From: Chaetoceros tenuissimus
Lineage: Eukaryota; Bacillariophyta; Thalassiosirophyceae; Chaetocerotales; Chaetocerotaceae
Length of the DNA stretch: 64,000 nt
NCBI GenBank assembly: GCA_021927905.1
Contig: BLLK01000062.1
Location: 248,001-312,000 of the forward strand
Reading direction: 5' to 3'
Shown in pieces: positions 31,357 to 42,143 of the stretch; the stretch's first letter is position 1, and each line of letters begins with the position of its first letter. The translations under genes were made by a program, and so were the position numbers. The notes beneath the pieces are model-generated. The model was not told where the DNA came from and did not search any database. It saw only the letters and a list, made by a program, of their open reading frames with translations.

Positions 31357-33183
31357 ATGGATCCACTGAAGACATTTCAAACAAGATTTTCCTTCTGGAC
31401 TCCAACTGTTGTCAGCGATAACACAACCTCATCTACTCCTCTCTCCACTAGGAACATTGAGTCACGAAATGATATGACAACTCCCCGCTTATGTACTATT
31501 GAGGAGAAGACCCTTTCAAGAGATACATCTAGTGAAAGCAGAGAATGTTATGACGACGAAGCATCTGGAGACTATCGTGAACAAAATTTGCTCCAAGTAG
31601 TGGGTCAGATGGAGTCTATCGAAGTTACCCATCTGGGGGTGGTTAAGAATGAAAAACATAGTTCTACTGATGATGAACAGAAAAGCGTAGAAAAAACAAA
31701 CAAGAAGGAACGTCAAGAAGATATTCCCAACACAATTGTTTTGAAGCAACTGAAGAAGAAAAAGTCGAAGAGGAAAAATAGAGCCGACAAAAGCATTCAA
31801 TCAGATCTTAGCACTCCGTCGGATGATATCAGTTCGATACCAACAACAACAACTAAAGGTGGTGTGTCTGTGTCTACATATGCTATCTCTACCAAGTCGA
31901 GTATTGATTCCACACTAAGAAAGATTGTAAAACAAAAGATTCTGGAGAAACTACAAGAGGATGCACGTATCAATAGCTGTAGTCAATCCATATCTTCTTC
32001 TACTACTACAGCCCACGCCAAAAGTCATCTCTATAAAAAGTGCCTCACTTCTTCTTCTACAGGTAGTTTTCGTAAGGACAAGCAGCCTTTCTATGAACGC
32101 CTACACAATTATAGTACAGCAAGCCAGAAGAGTGCTCAGAAAGGAAGGAAAGACTTCCAAGAAGCCAAGAAGAAGGAACTTTCAAAGCAAAAAATATCCA
32201 GTACTGTAAATCAGACCATGAAAAGTAAGAGCAAGCACTCTCCTAAGAAAGACTTGCTTCCTCAGAAAAAATCAAGGAAGATGCTTCTTGCTTTTGACGA
32301 TGATGAAATATTTAACCGTCTCTACGCTAAAAGTGCAAAGCTTCAAGAGGAAGGAAAGATCCGCCGGCATGCAATTGAAGAGGTCATTGCAAGAGCTCAT
32401 TTCATTCCCGACTTTTCTGATTGGAAAATTCCTCTTTCACAGGCAGAGAACTTTTATTATAGAAATGTGGAATATCAACATGATCTTGAGATGAGACTTG
32501 AAGCTGCTAGGATAACCGGCCGTCCAGTACAAAGATCAAAATTGATGTTTGCCACTGAATTCTCTCCCGACATTGAGAAGAAGAGGCCATTATATCAATC
32601 ATGGTCTCCTCTCCCTCAACCAAATTACCGCAAGAGATCAAAGTCTACGCCAAGGGAAAGAATTCAATCTGAATCTTCTCACTCATCCAACTTCAAAAGC
32701 TCAAAGATGACGTCCAAGTTTAGAGATACCCGAAAAGCAAGCATGTCCCTCAGAGTAACTCCAAATAACACTCCATGCGTTCTTAACCCGTCTACATTGA
32801 AGGTGGATCATGATGTAACTCATGATACATGGTCCGAGTCTCACGTCTCAACAATTGACGACTCATGCATGAATGGCATCATGTATTTGAAGGAAAGAGG
32901 AAGAGATGCCGAAGCTCTCAAGAGAATTGCACAAGTTGATTCCATCATTACTGATGATTTGAGAGCAAAGGGAAAGGAACTAATTCTTACCTTTAAGAAA
33001 AGCGAAGAAGAAAAGGAGCTTTCTTCTGAGGAAGAATGTTATTCTACCATTGATAAGATGGAGTATGATCGTATGCAACGAATGGCTGAGATTGGAATGG
33101 GAAAAACTGAGTACGATCTTTGCCGCATGGCGGTTAAGCGCAGGGTCCACTCTATTTTGACCGAACATGGTCTACTTGCCTAA
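31357..33183 (+). CDS. Hypothetical Lys/Ser-rich protein
   Basis: 608 residues, highly charged, no signal peptide or TM. Low-complexity Lys/Ser regions cover ~90-300 (KKKKSKRKNRADKS may act as a nuclear signal). The best-ordered block is ~307-410: FNRLYAKSAKLQEEGKIRRH, then WKIPLSQAENFYYR and RLEAARITGRP. A second ordered helix pair sits at the C-terminus (YDRMQRMAEIGMGKTEYDL). I do not recognise the family; the RLYxxSxxxQEEGKxRR style occurs in cytoskeletal or ciliary-type proteins of protists, but that is only a resemblance. Intronless; good ATG context. Confidence 0.65.
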   Translation: MDPLKTFQTRFSFWTPTVVSDNTTSSTPLSTRNIESRNDMTTPRLCTIEEKTLSRDTSSESRECYDDEASGDYREQNLLQVVGQMESIEVTHLGVVKNEKHSSTDDEQKSVEKTNKKERQEDIPNTIVLKQLKKKKSKRKNRADKSIQSDLSTPSDDISSIPTTTTKGGVSVSTYAISTKSSIDSTLRKIVKQKILEKLQEDARINSCSQSISSSTTTAHAKSHLYKKCLTSSSTGSFRKDKQPFYERLHNYSTASQKSAQKGRKDFQEAKKKELSKQKISSTVNQTMKSKSKHSPKKDLLPQKKSRKMLLAFDDDEIFNRLYAKSAKLQEEGKIRRHAIEEVIARAHFIPDFSDWKIPLSQAENFYYRNVEYQHDLEMRLEAARITGRPVQRSKLMFATEFSPDIEKKRPLYQSWSPLPQPNYRKRSKSTPRERIQSESSHSSNFKSSKMTSKFRDTRKASMSLRVTPNNTPCVLNPSTLKVDHDVTHDTWSESHVSTIDDSCMNGIMYLKERGRDAEALKRIAQVDSIITDDLRAKGKELILTFKKSEEEKELSSEEECYSTIDKMEYDRMQRMAEIGMGKTEYDLCRMAVKRRVHSILTEHGLLA

Positions 33184-33699
33184 TTTTTTTTAAAGAGTAA
33201 AATAATCATCGTTTTTGTGTCATTTGTTCATAGTCGAGCTGCACATTGATATGCACTGATGCAATCGTAGCGTCAAGCATTGTCATTGGTTTTACTTCGT
33301 TCTTCATTGAAATGCATAGCCATCAAATTCCATGGCATTGTTTTCCAGATTTTTGGATTCATCGATGAGAACCCTAAAAACTTATGGACGGGAGGCGAAC
33401 AGAGAACAACAGATAGTGGGGAGACTGCACCTATTAATAACTATCTCCAACGCTAATTCATATAGAGGCAACACCTTCAGTTCTTTTTACACCAAAGTGA
33501 CTAGCAACAATTTTAGCACAAGCTAGCTGGAATCAAACTTCTGAAAAACTCAAGCAACCAAGCTTGCATGTTGCATGTCAAAAACTAACTGTGCAATTGA
33601 CCCTAGTAGAACAACGAGGAAGCCGAAATCACCATAGCACAGCAAAACATCACAAGACAGAAAACAGCAACGAACAAAAGGCGTCATTCGTATTGTATC
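33184..33699. other. Intergenic
   Basis: Promoter region of the next gene. Small ORFs at 33332 and 33564 are not supported. Confidence 0.5.
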
Positions 33700-35199
33700 A
33701 TGGCAAATATATTCAGAGAATATCCGATTCTTATTCCATATCAAATCGACTTCAACACAACCGGAGTAGGAAAACATATTCGGCAGACAAAACGACACTG
33801 TACATGGAGATTTGGGTTCATACACATTCCTTCCTTACTAAATAATAAAACAGGGGTTGAATGTCGAGGAATAGAGCTAGAGGTACAGCTAGTGTGGTCA
33901 GTAACTAGCAGAAAGCATATCTTGTATTTGAACAAAATACCTATACATCAAACCGTTCCTTCTAGTTCATCCTTAGCTGTGGTGCCGAGTCAAAGATTTG
34001 AAGATTCAGTTTTCGTTCCAGAAGAGGTGCTACCTGGTGGCCATGTGATTCATATCACGGCGTGGGCATTAGGTTTTGGTTATCATTCTCATGACAAGCA
34101 ATTTACACTGAGATTCGACGGGCAGAGTTATAACTCATTCTCTAGGATTTATGAAATAGGTTCGCTTGAAATGAAAAGAAAGTATGCTACAGCTTTGTCA
34201 AAAGCAAAAGAAAAAGTAGATAATGGAGGTGGTTATGTTCCTCAGAATACTTTCAGTACATCTTCTTTAGATGGTAGGAACAGAAGAGATATGCATGGAC
34301 AATATGAACAACAAAGAAATGGAATGAATCAGAAATATTGGACCAAGCCAACTATCCCTTTACCACCAGGTCATGACTCGAACAGAGTTTTTCCATCACA
34401 GTATTCAAATGAACCAAGACCAGTGCGACGATATTCAAATTCAAGTGCTCCAGATTCCTTGCCACAACACTTTTTGAATGATGCTGCCAAGAATGATCAA
34501 GAGGAGGCAGAATTGTTAGCAAGGGCGCGTTTGAATTCGTTCCGTGATTTGAATAGGCAACAAGACAGAGGAGGATATACTAATGATGATGCCACAGTTC
34601 CAACATTTGCAAGACCTCCACCATCACCAAAAAAGACAAGTTATGCACCACAGCCACTTCAAGCTGTGTACGAAGGAAAGGATTTATTGGATATTGATGA
34701 TCCTCCTCCTAATGATCTTCATAATCCCACAACATTTGCAAGACGTCGCTCCAACTCAGATATTACATTAGATACAGCCATTAAAACTGACGACGACCTT
34801 ATGAGTATGGCAAGTGGATTTACCTATGCATACAGTCACATTGACCCAACTCAGAATTGGAAGACACAACAAAATCTATCTTTTCGACTACAACATCCCC
34901 CAGTATACGCAGATAGTGTTGCAGGAGATTTGATCCATCCAGGAGGATCTTCCGCGGTGTCAGTGTCAGGATATCCATCACCACCAGGAGAGAGACCTGG
35001 TAGTTTTGCAGGTCGTCATATGGGCATGCAGTACCCTTCACAAAACATGAATATGAACATGAGCGTGAATACAATGCCTCAGCAAAACCAGAGTCCAATG
35101 GGTGGTGCTTCCACAAGAAGCTTTGCATTTGCCCCTCCACCAACATGGGAAAGTGTGAATGAAAATTTTGGAAGTCAGAGTGTTTATCAACAGAGATAA
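33700..35199 (+). CDS. Conserved diatom-type protein, possible FAIM-like fold
   Basis: 499 residues. The N-terminal ~165 residues form a compact domain (GKHIRQTKRHCTWRFGF, GVECRGIELEVQLVWSVTS, then HVIHITAWA and FTLRFDGQSYNSFSRIYEIG). The arrangement of an H/E-x-V-x-x-W strand, a S-x-K-x-x-I/L-x-x-D/N-G turn and a second sheet is reminiscent of the Fas apoptosis inhibitory molecule (FAIM) beta-sandwich; this is a pattern impression, not an alignment. The remaining ~330 residues are disordered, Pro/Gln/Asn/Met-rich (MGMQYPSQNMNMNMSVN). I recall similar proteins in other diatoms without known function. Confidence 0.65.
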   Translation: MANIFREYPILIPYQIDFNTTGVGKHIRQTKRHCTWRFGFIHIPSLLNNKTGVECRGIELEVQLVWSVTSRKHILYLNKIPIHQTVPSSSSLAVVPSQRFEDSVFVPEEVLPGGHVIHITAWALGFGYHSHDKQFTLRFDGQSYNSFSRIYEIGSLEMKRKYATALSKAKEKVDNGGGYVPQNTFSTSSLDGRNRRDMHGQYEQQRNGMNQKYWTKPTIPLPPGHDSNRVFPSQYSNEPRPVRRYSNSSAPDSLPQHFLNDAAKNDQEEAELLARARLNSFRDLNRQQDRGGYTNDDATVPTFARPPPSPKKTSYAPQPLQAVYEGKDLLDIDDPPPNDLHNPTTFARRRSNSDITLDTAIKTDDDLMSMASGFTYAYSHIDPTQNWKTQQNLSFRLQHPPVYADSVAGDLIHPGGSSAVSVSGYPSPPGERPGSFAGRHMGMQYPSQNMNMNMSVNTMPQQNQSPMGGASTRSFAFAPPPTWESVNENFGSQSVYQQR

Positions 35200-35374
35200 A
35201 AAGTAAAATACTAGTTTTTGTACCACACTCGTTCACAACACTTTTAGGTTTGTCAAAAGTTGAAAAAACAGAAGAATATCCCAGTGAAATAAAAAGAGTA
35301 CTAATGGGGAAAGTCTCATTGGGAACGGATTAAAGTACGTTTTATACTTTTACTTAGTATACATCCCAACAAAT

Positions 35375-36337
35375 TCAAATGAAACCTAAAAGAAACCCAA
35401 TAACACTTTTGACCGTATTTAAAACTCCAAATAGAAACGCAACCGTTGCCACAAATCCAATTCTAGCTCCCATTTTATGTTGATCCAATAATGAATCAGG
35501 AAATCTTCCCTTCTTGTCATTTTCAACTTTTTCCAACAAGGTACTATAATCATCTACACCCTCTGCTTCTTCCACATTCATCACTGTCAAAGTACACTGA
35601 TTGCAATTCTCATGGTTCAAAGATTGAATACACACATCTGCAATTTGATCATATGTCACTGGCGTCACTTTCATATTGCCACCATTATCTCTAATCATCT
35701 TTGCTTTTGGAGGGATATTGTACTCCTCACTACTCTTTAGTAATCCAGGACGTATTATAGAATATTTGACACCACTTGTTCGTAGCAATTGTTCTCCTTC
35801 GTAATTCCAAGCTTTGGCGAGATTTCCAAGCATATTGATCAAAATGGAAAAGATACTGTAAGGTTCTTCCCCTTTTCCAGTGAGTCGAACAATTCTCATA
35901 TTGGGATTATACTGTTTGACGGCATTGATTACATTTTGCATTCCTACATAGTTGACTATACGTGAATGGGAGGTATCATTTTCATTGGAAAGAAAGGGTA
36001 GCATAGATTTGATCGGATTGGGTTTGGGTGGTCCCTGCAGGCATAGAATTGCATCACAGCCTTCAATGAGAGCTGGAAGAGTTTCAGGTTTTGAAATGTC
36101 TCCTTTTATCATTTGAACATTTGGTAATTTCGCAAGTGATGTTGCAATGGTAGCCGAGGGTGATGTCGAGTCTAGGTCATGGCGTAATAGACACTTTGTG
36201 GATATATTGGCTTCGGACAGTTGTTGAATTGCTGTTCGTCCAATATTTCCTGTTGTGCCAATGACTGCCACTTGGAGACTACTGCTGGTGATGCAAAGAA
36301 GGGGCAAGAGGAGGACTGATGATACTATGTACTTCAT
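35375..36337 (-). CDS. Atypical SDR / NmrA-like NAD(P)-binding protein
   Basis: 320 residues: a hydrophobic signal-like N-terminus (~1-21), then the Rossmann motif VAVIGTTGNIGRTAIQQL (G-x2-G-x2-G form), an Arg at the end of strand 2 (LLRHD) suggesting NADP preference, VQMIKGDISKPETL (Asp after strand 3) and CDAILCLQGPP (strand 4). This is the atypical extended SDR layout (NmrA/HSCARG/DVR-like). The C-terminus ends in a hydrophobic helix (VATVAFLFGVLNTVKSVIGF). The start codon lies 339 bp from the divergent hemC start, so the two may share a promoter. Substrate unknown; a plastid or ER role is possible. Confidence 0.8.
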   Translation of the reverse strand: MKYIVSSVLLLPLLCITSSSLQVAVIGTTGNIGRTAIQQLSEANISTKCLLRHDLDSTSPSATIATSLAKLPNVQMIKGDISKPETLPALIEGCDAILCLQGPPKPNPIKSMLPFLSNENDTSHSRIVNYVGMQNVINAVKQYNPNMRIVRLTGKGEEPYSIFSILINMLGNLAKAWNYEGEQLLRTSGVKYSIIRPGLLKSSEEYNIPPKAKMIRDNGGNMKVTPVTYDQIADVCIQSLNHENCNQCTLTVMNVEEAEGVDDYSTLLEKVENDKKGRFPDSLLDQHKMGARIGFVATVAFLFGVLNTVKSVIGFLLGFI

Positions 36338-36676
36338 GACTTCCTTCTCTTGTGAATAATGGAAAACTGTGTTTTCATAACAACATTATCTCATCAATCA
36401 TCGTCTGTATCCTCTGTATCGTATGGTGAGGTACTAACCAAGCGCCTTGAGCTTCATGAAGAACTTCAACAGAGTGTCAAGCTACACCTAAATTATCCAA
36501 ATGACACTATGAGAAAAATACTTTTGTCGGGTTGGTAGATAGATTACACTTGGATGTGCATGTTGAAGTTCGTACTTCCACAAACAAATCTTCCTCCTCC
36601 CTGCAAAGAAAGGCACATCGGTTCTTGACTTCAACTACAACACATTTCCATTCTTTTACATCAATATACTTTCAAT
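36338..36676. promoter_or_regulatory. Bidirectional promoter region SDR / hemC
   Basis: 339 bp between two divergent ATGs. No specific element identified; the call rests on gene geometry only. Confidence 0.4.
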
Positions 36677-38166
36677 ATGAAATTCGCAGCTAATCTTTTC
36701 CTTCTTATCGCATCTGCATCTGCTTTTGCACCAGCGAGCCTTAATGCTAGAACTGCTGCTCCATCGGTAGGTTTCTTTCATATTTTGTTGGAGCTTTTTC
36801 AATTTTCGTGAATGTGATGGGTCAAGGAAAGGATGGGATTGGATGATGTTTAGAAACTAGTCCAAGAGAAGAAGAGATGATACCGCACTGTGATTGCTGC
36901 CGGTAAAATAGTTAGCTGAATATATCGTTGGACACTATCAATTGTCAACATTGGATATGGCAAGACAGCATCATTAGGCATCACATGTTTTTTCTTTTAC
37001 AACTGTACTTCATTTTTTCTCTCTTTGATGTACTTGCGAGCTCTGCATCCACTTTCAAAGAATCCCAGAAAAAGTCATCCATCTTTAATCAAGAGAAACA
37101 AAAAGCGACATATTTACATTTTCTCATTATTCTTTCTGACTGATTTTTCCTTCTTTTACAAAAGGCACTTTACATGTCTGCAGATGGTGCTGAACCAGTT
37201 CGTATCGGAACTCGTGGATCACCACTTGCTCTTGCTCAGGCATACCTTACCCGTGAGCTTCTCATGGAGAAATACCCTGAATTGACAGAAGAAGGAGCTA
37301 TCGAAATCTGCGTAATGAAGACACAAGGAGATATGATTCTTGACAAATCACTCATGGAATTGGGAGGAAAGGGACTCTTCACAAAAGAACTTGATACCGC
37401 TCTTCTCAACAAGGAAGTTGATATCTGTGTTCACTCCATGAAGGATGTTCCAACCTGGCTTCCAGAAGGAACTGTTCTTCCATGTAACCTTGAGCGTGAA
37501 GATACTAATGATGCTTTCATTTCTGGATCTGATGAAGTCAAGAGTCTTGATGATCTTCCTGATAATGCTGTTATTGGAACTGCTTCCCTTCGTCGTCAGG
37601 CACAGCTTATGGCAAAGAACCCTACTTGGAAATGCGTAAACTTCCGTGGAAACGTACAGACTCGTCTTCGTAAATTAGATGATGGAGAGGTAGATGCTAC
37701 CCTTTTGGCTATTGCTGGATTGAAGCGTATGGATATGGCTGGATGCGCAACTAACGTATTGGACTGGGATGAGATGCTCCCAGCTGTAGCACAGGGAGCT
37801 ATTGGAATTCAATGCAGAGATGACGATGAGAGATCATTGAAATACATTGAGGGATTGAACCACGGACCAACCAAGTCATGTGTTGACTGCGAACGTGCTT
37901 TCCTTGAGGCTCTTGATGGAAACTGTAAAACACCAATTGCTGGACAGGCTAGAATTATTGATGACAAGATTCACTTCCGTGGATTGATTTCTATGCCAAA
38001 CGGATCTGTTACATACACGACTGAGACTGTAGGAGAAATCGAGGATGCAGCAAAGATTGGAAAGGAACAAGGAGAGAAGCTCAAGGCAGAGGCTGGAGAG
38101 AAATTCTTTGAAATGATGGTTGAGATGTCACCACAACAAGTTCTTGGACAACTTACTAAGAAGTAA
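36677..38166 (+). CDS. hemC: Porphobilinogen deaminase (hydroxymethylbilane synthase), plastid
   Basis: Exon 1 (36677-36766) encodes only the bipartite presequence MKFAANLFLLIASASAFAPA plus ten residues. A 398-bp intron (GTAGGT...AAAAG, phase 0) follows, and exon 2 (37165-38166) encodes the enzyme. It polymerises four porphobilinogens to hydroxymethylbilane, a step to haem and chlorophyll. Visible motifs: RIGTRGSPLALAQ, VHSMKDVPTWLPEG, LEREDTNDAFISG, GTASLRRQAQL, NFRGNVQTRLRKL, AQGAIGIQCR, and LDGNCKTPIAG with the cysteine that holds the dipyrromethane cofactor. The full mature length is present (about 325 residues). The ASAFAP motif marks stroma targeting in diatoms. Codon use is highly biased, suggesting strong expression. 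Confidence 0.97.
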
Positions 38167-38757
38167 ATTGATTTCTGAAGAAAACAAAAGGTGAAGATAT
38201 TGTTGGGAATTATTGAATGTGATCCGAATATAGTAAAAATCATGGGCGAGATCAATCAAGTTTCCATCATCAGGGATTTTTTTCTTAATTTGTAAGATAG
38301 ACCAATATTAGTTTCATTGCAAGGTCTTTTGTTTTGTATGACAACTACAAAAAACTGAAATAGACTCGAGCATCATGTATGATGATTAGTTTATATACAG
38401 TAAGAATATACAGCTCATCTCTACTAGTAGCTATTATGCGCAAAAAGCTACGTAAAAGAAACTCATGCACTAGAACTCACTGAGAACTGTCCTTTGAAAT
38501 CGTTTATTCTACAATGAAATGACTAGACTAGTAGCTACCTTACTTGAAAATGGAAAAGCTTCAATTTCATTCTTTCAGTCGTGAAAAGAGGTGTCAAAAG
38601 GCCATTTTTAAGGTTCTGTTGGTGAAGAACATCAGGGAATGATGAGGGAGAACACAGTGAAGTGAAAAGAGCGCACCTCACTTGTTCAGATCTCTCTTCT
38701 ATTGATTGTCTACAAATCACATCTCTTCATTTTAGACTTTAAAGAAAAGCGACAAAG
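38167..38757. other. Intergenic
   Basis: 3' flank of hemC and upstream region of the next gene. Nothing recognised. Confidence 0.5.
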
Positions 38758-39681
38758 ATGAGTGTGAATAGTAGCGGTAGAGCGAATAGCAGTGTCAAGA
38801 TATTGATGGTGTTGGCAATCAGTTTCATCTATATGATTAGTTTCGACATCTTTTGTGAAGGATCTCCTCAAATTAACGAACGTAGTATTCGAAAAGTGGG
38901 TCATGAGAAAGATATTGTACTAGCTAGGAACACGTTGGTTCAAGATACAAATGAAGAAACTAAAGGAGACTCAGCAGCTCCTTCCTATTCTCCAACAATA
39001 TCATCACCAAGTTATTCTACAAATACCACAGCGGCACCTTCTACATCTGTCTCTCCATCACAAGTTCCTACCATAACAAATTCACCGAGTATTTCTACAA
39101 CACCGACTTCAGTACCTACAATTATGAATACTACAGATGTCACTAATGCACCTTCTGCAATCCCGACTCAAATTAGCAATAACACAAACACAACAACAAG
39201 TGTACCTTCAGCTGCACCTACTATTCCCTCTGGGAATACTTTGAAGCCTACGAAAAGATACACTTCATCACCTACATCATCGCCAACAACTACAGACCAT
39301 GTACCGAAAAAGAAGAAGCATGGGTTTGTGTATTACCTTTCCAAAATCACCTTTTGGACATTTACATCCATCATTGCCTTCTTGATATTTGGAAAATGTA
39401 TGGCACACAGAGTTGAAATCACTCATTTCCTAACTCAGATCTGGTTTGGACTCAAGCATATTGGATTGGCGGTGAAGAACTTTATATCTAACTCCTGTGT
39501 GTCTTTGCAGGAGTATGAAATTATGCACAAACTTGGATATGTATTTGCCAACATTGGCAATTCTATCAGAGGTCTTTTTGATAGAATTCGTAATAGATTT
39601 GGAGGTGGGGGTCCTACATCAGTTGTTGATGATGATGGGTCTACCATGATGCAAGGTTTGCTAATGAGAGAGAATTTGTAG
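38758..39681 (+). CDS. Ser/Thr/Pro-rich membrane protein, diatom type
   Basis: 307 residues. A hydrophobic segment at ~18-34 acts as signal or anchor. A mucin-like stretch of SAPS, TAAPST and SVPTI-type repeats with several N-x-T sites spans ~70-180. A basic KKKKHG motif then precedes a second TM at ~199-217 (FWTFTSIIAFLIFGKCMAH), and the C-terminal ~90 residues are amphipathic with a Gly-rich turn (RFGGGGP). Similar SAPS-rich modules are common in diatom surface proteins. A glycosylated extracellular loop between two membrane segments is likely. Function unknown. Confidence 0.7.
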   Translation: MSVNSSGRANSSVKILMVLAISFIYMISFDIFCEGSPQINERSIRKVGHEKDIVLARNTLVQDTNEETKGDSAAPSYSPTISSPSYSTNTTAAPSTSVSPSQVPTITNSPSISTTPTSVPTIMNTTDVTNAPSAIPTQISNNTNTTTSVPSAAPTIPSGNTLKPTKRYTSSPTSSPTTTDHVPKKKKHGFVYYLSKITFWTFTSIIAFLIFGKCMAHRVEITHFLTQIWFGLKHIGLAVKNFISNSCVSLQEYEIMHKLGYVFANIGNSIRGLFDRIRNRFGGGGPTSVVDDDGSTMMQGLLMRENL

Positions 39682-40182
39682 ATTGCACTGAGGGCGCTGT
39701 AAAATAGAATTTTACGTGATATTAGTAGGTACATCTGTTGTGGTAAAGGCGTTACAAATATTTACTGAAAAGTTCTGTAATTTCTTCCTTTCTTTTGTAT
39801 TTTATTTTTTCACATAAATTGAAGTATCGAGGGTAGTGCTAGGTTACATGAAAGTATATAGCTATGGGCAGTAGTAAGAAACTTATTTTCATTTCATTGT
39901 TTTCTGAACACTACCTAGATGACTCGAAACTTGAATTATAATAATTGAAAAAAATATGATTGCATTTTTCTTTCATCATACCTTCAACCTTGCTTTCTTC
40001 TGATCCTTGATCTTTGATGGAAATTCATACGACGGACAAATTATTTGCGATTTACCTTTTATTTTTGGATTGTGCCAGCGTTTGAATTGAAATTGTATTT
40101 TATAAAAGAATTGTTTTTATTTACAATTTTAGCCAACAGTTAGTACTAAAATCTTATAAATATAACTTTAAAAGCTAAATAA
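39682..40182. other. Intergenic up to transposon
   Basis: AT-rich 500 bp ending in the TAA target site of the Harbinger element. No gene seen. Confidence 0.55.
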
Positions 40183-40220
40183 GGCCGATCCGCACCGTAC
40201 TACGGTACGAAAGTCGAAAG
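40183..40220 (+). repeat. Left TIR of Harbinger element
   Basis: Starts GGCCGATCCGCAC; the inner part contains a small palindrome GTACTACGGTAC-like segment. Preceded by target duplication TAA. Confidence 0.93.
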
Positions 40221-40319
40221 TTGGAAAAATGTCCTCCCCTGCAATAGGATATATTCTGTAACAAAAAATAACAAAAACATTTCTTTTGCATAGCATCTCA
40301 TTGACACAGCTAAAAAACC

Positions 40320-40390
40320 ACTTTCGTAGTGAGCAGCCCACTACGAAAGTTGAGCTCAACTTTCGTAGTCGCCAATCTCACTACGAAAGT
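40320..40390. repeat. Subterminal inverted repeats of ACTTTCGTAG
   Basis: Four copies of the ACTTTCGTAG word occur in alternating orientation. The central two form a perfect 28-bp palindrome at 40341-40368 centred on GAGCTC. Subterminal repeats in DNA transposons commonly bind the element's own proteins; that role is inferred. Confidence 0.85.
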
Positions 40391-40458
40391 TTACTATCCA
40401 CAAAATTGATTAGGAGATTCACTTCAATAACAACTCCATCCTATTTTCTTTTAAAATA

Positions 40459-42127
40459 ATGGAGACCACCACTAATTCTACTCATAAAGAAGTTAAACTC
40501 AATCAAACACTGAAGATATTTCTGAAGAGAGCTATTGTTCATGTTGCAATCACAAATGTAGAAGGAGGAGAAGATCAACGTCAACTCAAAGTAAACGGAG
40601 ATAAAGGAGATTCTACAGAAGAGAAACTTTATAAGGCATATCACGGTGACATTCCCTCAGGGATTACTTCTTATCTTGACACTTTTATTGAAATGAAAGG
40701 TGAATGGCAATCATTTTTCAATAAAGGCTATGCATTTGAAGAGAATAATGGAGAGAATAATGGAGAGAATAAGGTGGTGAAGATTGACTTGAGTAAAATA
40801 CTTTTTATTCCAAATGGTTGTCTCACTCTTGACCATCGTGTAAGAGATGAACTTTGAAAATCTACTGGTAATCAGATGTTAGGCGGGAGAACAATGATGG
40901 ATTACAAAAGACAGAATATGAGAGAGGTTAAACCTCTTCAAGATCTTGTCCGGCAATTTTGTAATGGGAGTTCTGAAGAAGAGCTTCCTTCTGGAAAAAA
41001 TGTGGAGCAACTGTTTTCTTTCATTTGGAATGAAATGTGGAAAAGAAAACAGAGTAAGAATAGCAGTGCTAAAGCATCTACAGACTCAATAGAATCAGAG
41101 GAATTTGCAGATGAAGAAGAATCGCAGGAGGAAGCAGAACCACAAGAACGTACCTGCATCATTTGAAGGGAAATGGTATCCACCTGGATGGCATGTTTTC
41201 TTTCTTTTTGTTTGCAAGCATACTAGAATTAGTGAGAATTACCGCCATTTGTTTGAATATGATGGTAAAGGATTAGACAGTTCCAATGCCTCAAATCGCA
41301 AACAAGCTCGTCAAAAGAAGCAGGACCAGAGTGAAAAGAGACGAAAGACAGAGTTAGCTGCGGGATTATCTCGAGGTATGAATATTGATGAAGTGCATCA
41401 AAATATTCATTTAAACATGAAGATGTCCAGAGAGAAGAGGGGTGACATTAATGAGGATATTGCTCAGCGACTTGCAACTATTGCTAATTTACAAAACCAA
41501 CAGCAGTCTCTCTATCAACTACTGGGACAGATCAAGCCACCATCAGAAGAGTTTATGACACACCCACTCTATGTAGAAACACAGCGCCTATCAGAGAAAA
41601 TAAAAGCTGAGAACAAAGTCATTGAAGAAAGACGTAGAGAACTGGAAACTTTCAAAAATACTGATGTTTATAGGAAGAAGGCTGAAGAAGATCTTCTCAA
41701 ATTGCATTCCCTAGACTCTCCACTACCTGTTGGAAAAGTTAACATTACTGCACAGACTCCAGTTTCTATCTTAAGTGACACTCACGACTCCACTTTTGTT
41801 GAGGGTAAAAAGGTTGTAGCCTATGAATCTGATGATATGGATAGGCCAGGAGATGAGGGTCGTTCCTTACATGATGATTGTAACAATATTTTTGGAATGA
41901 TGAAGTGTGGAAGAAATCCATCCCAACTTCCACGAAGACAGGAAATTATTTCTGCAATGCAATCTTGTATCAATCATGATTTGAGGTATGTCATTTGCTG
42001 CTTAAAGGTAACTGAACGAGAGGCTTTATTTCCTGGACTTGTAGATCTACCACTTAATGCGGCTGCCCTTTGCTGGTCTGCCGCACAAGATATTTGTACT
42101 GACGAATGGGACAGTAATAGAAACTAA
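40459..42127 (+). pseudogene. Harbinger accessory protein gene, interrupted
   Basis: The reading begins at ATG 40459. It is broken by an in-frame TGA at 40855-40857, continues in frame (40876-41166), and then shifts frame within about 41105-41166 to go on to 42127. The protein is hydrophilic. The middle has PLQDLVRQFCNGSSEEELPS and a WNEMWKRKQ segment; after the shift come FEGKWYPPGWHVFFLF, a basic KQARQKKQDQSEKRRK cluster and a long coiled coil (LSEKIKAENKVIEERRRELE). PIF/Harbinger elements normally carry a second DNA-binding or nuclear-import protein of Myb/SANT type; no clear Myb tryptophans were verified here, so function is by position. A short EENNGENNGEN repeat lies near 40740. Confidence 0.7.
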
Positions 42128-42143
42128 TCGTAACTAATTCAAT

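Noticed and set aside
36928-37285. Two plus-strand frames in the hemC region
   Set aside because: They lie in the hemC intron or out of frame with the enzyme.
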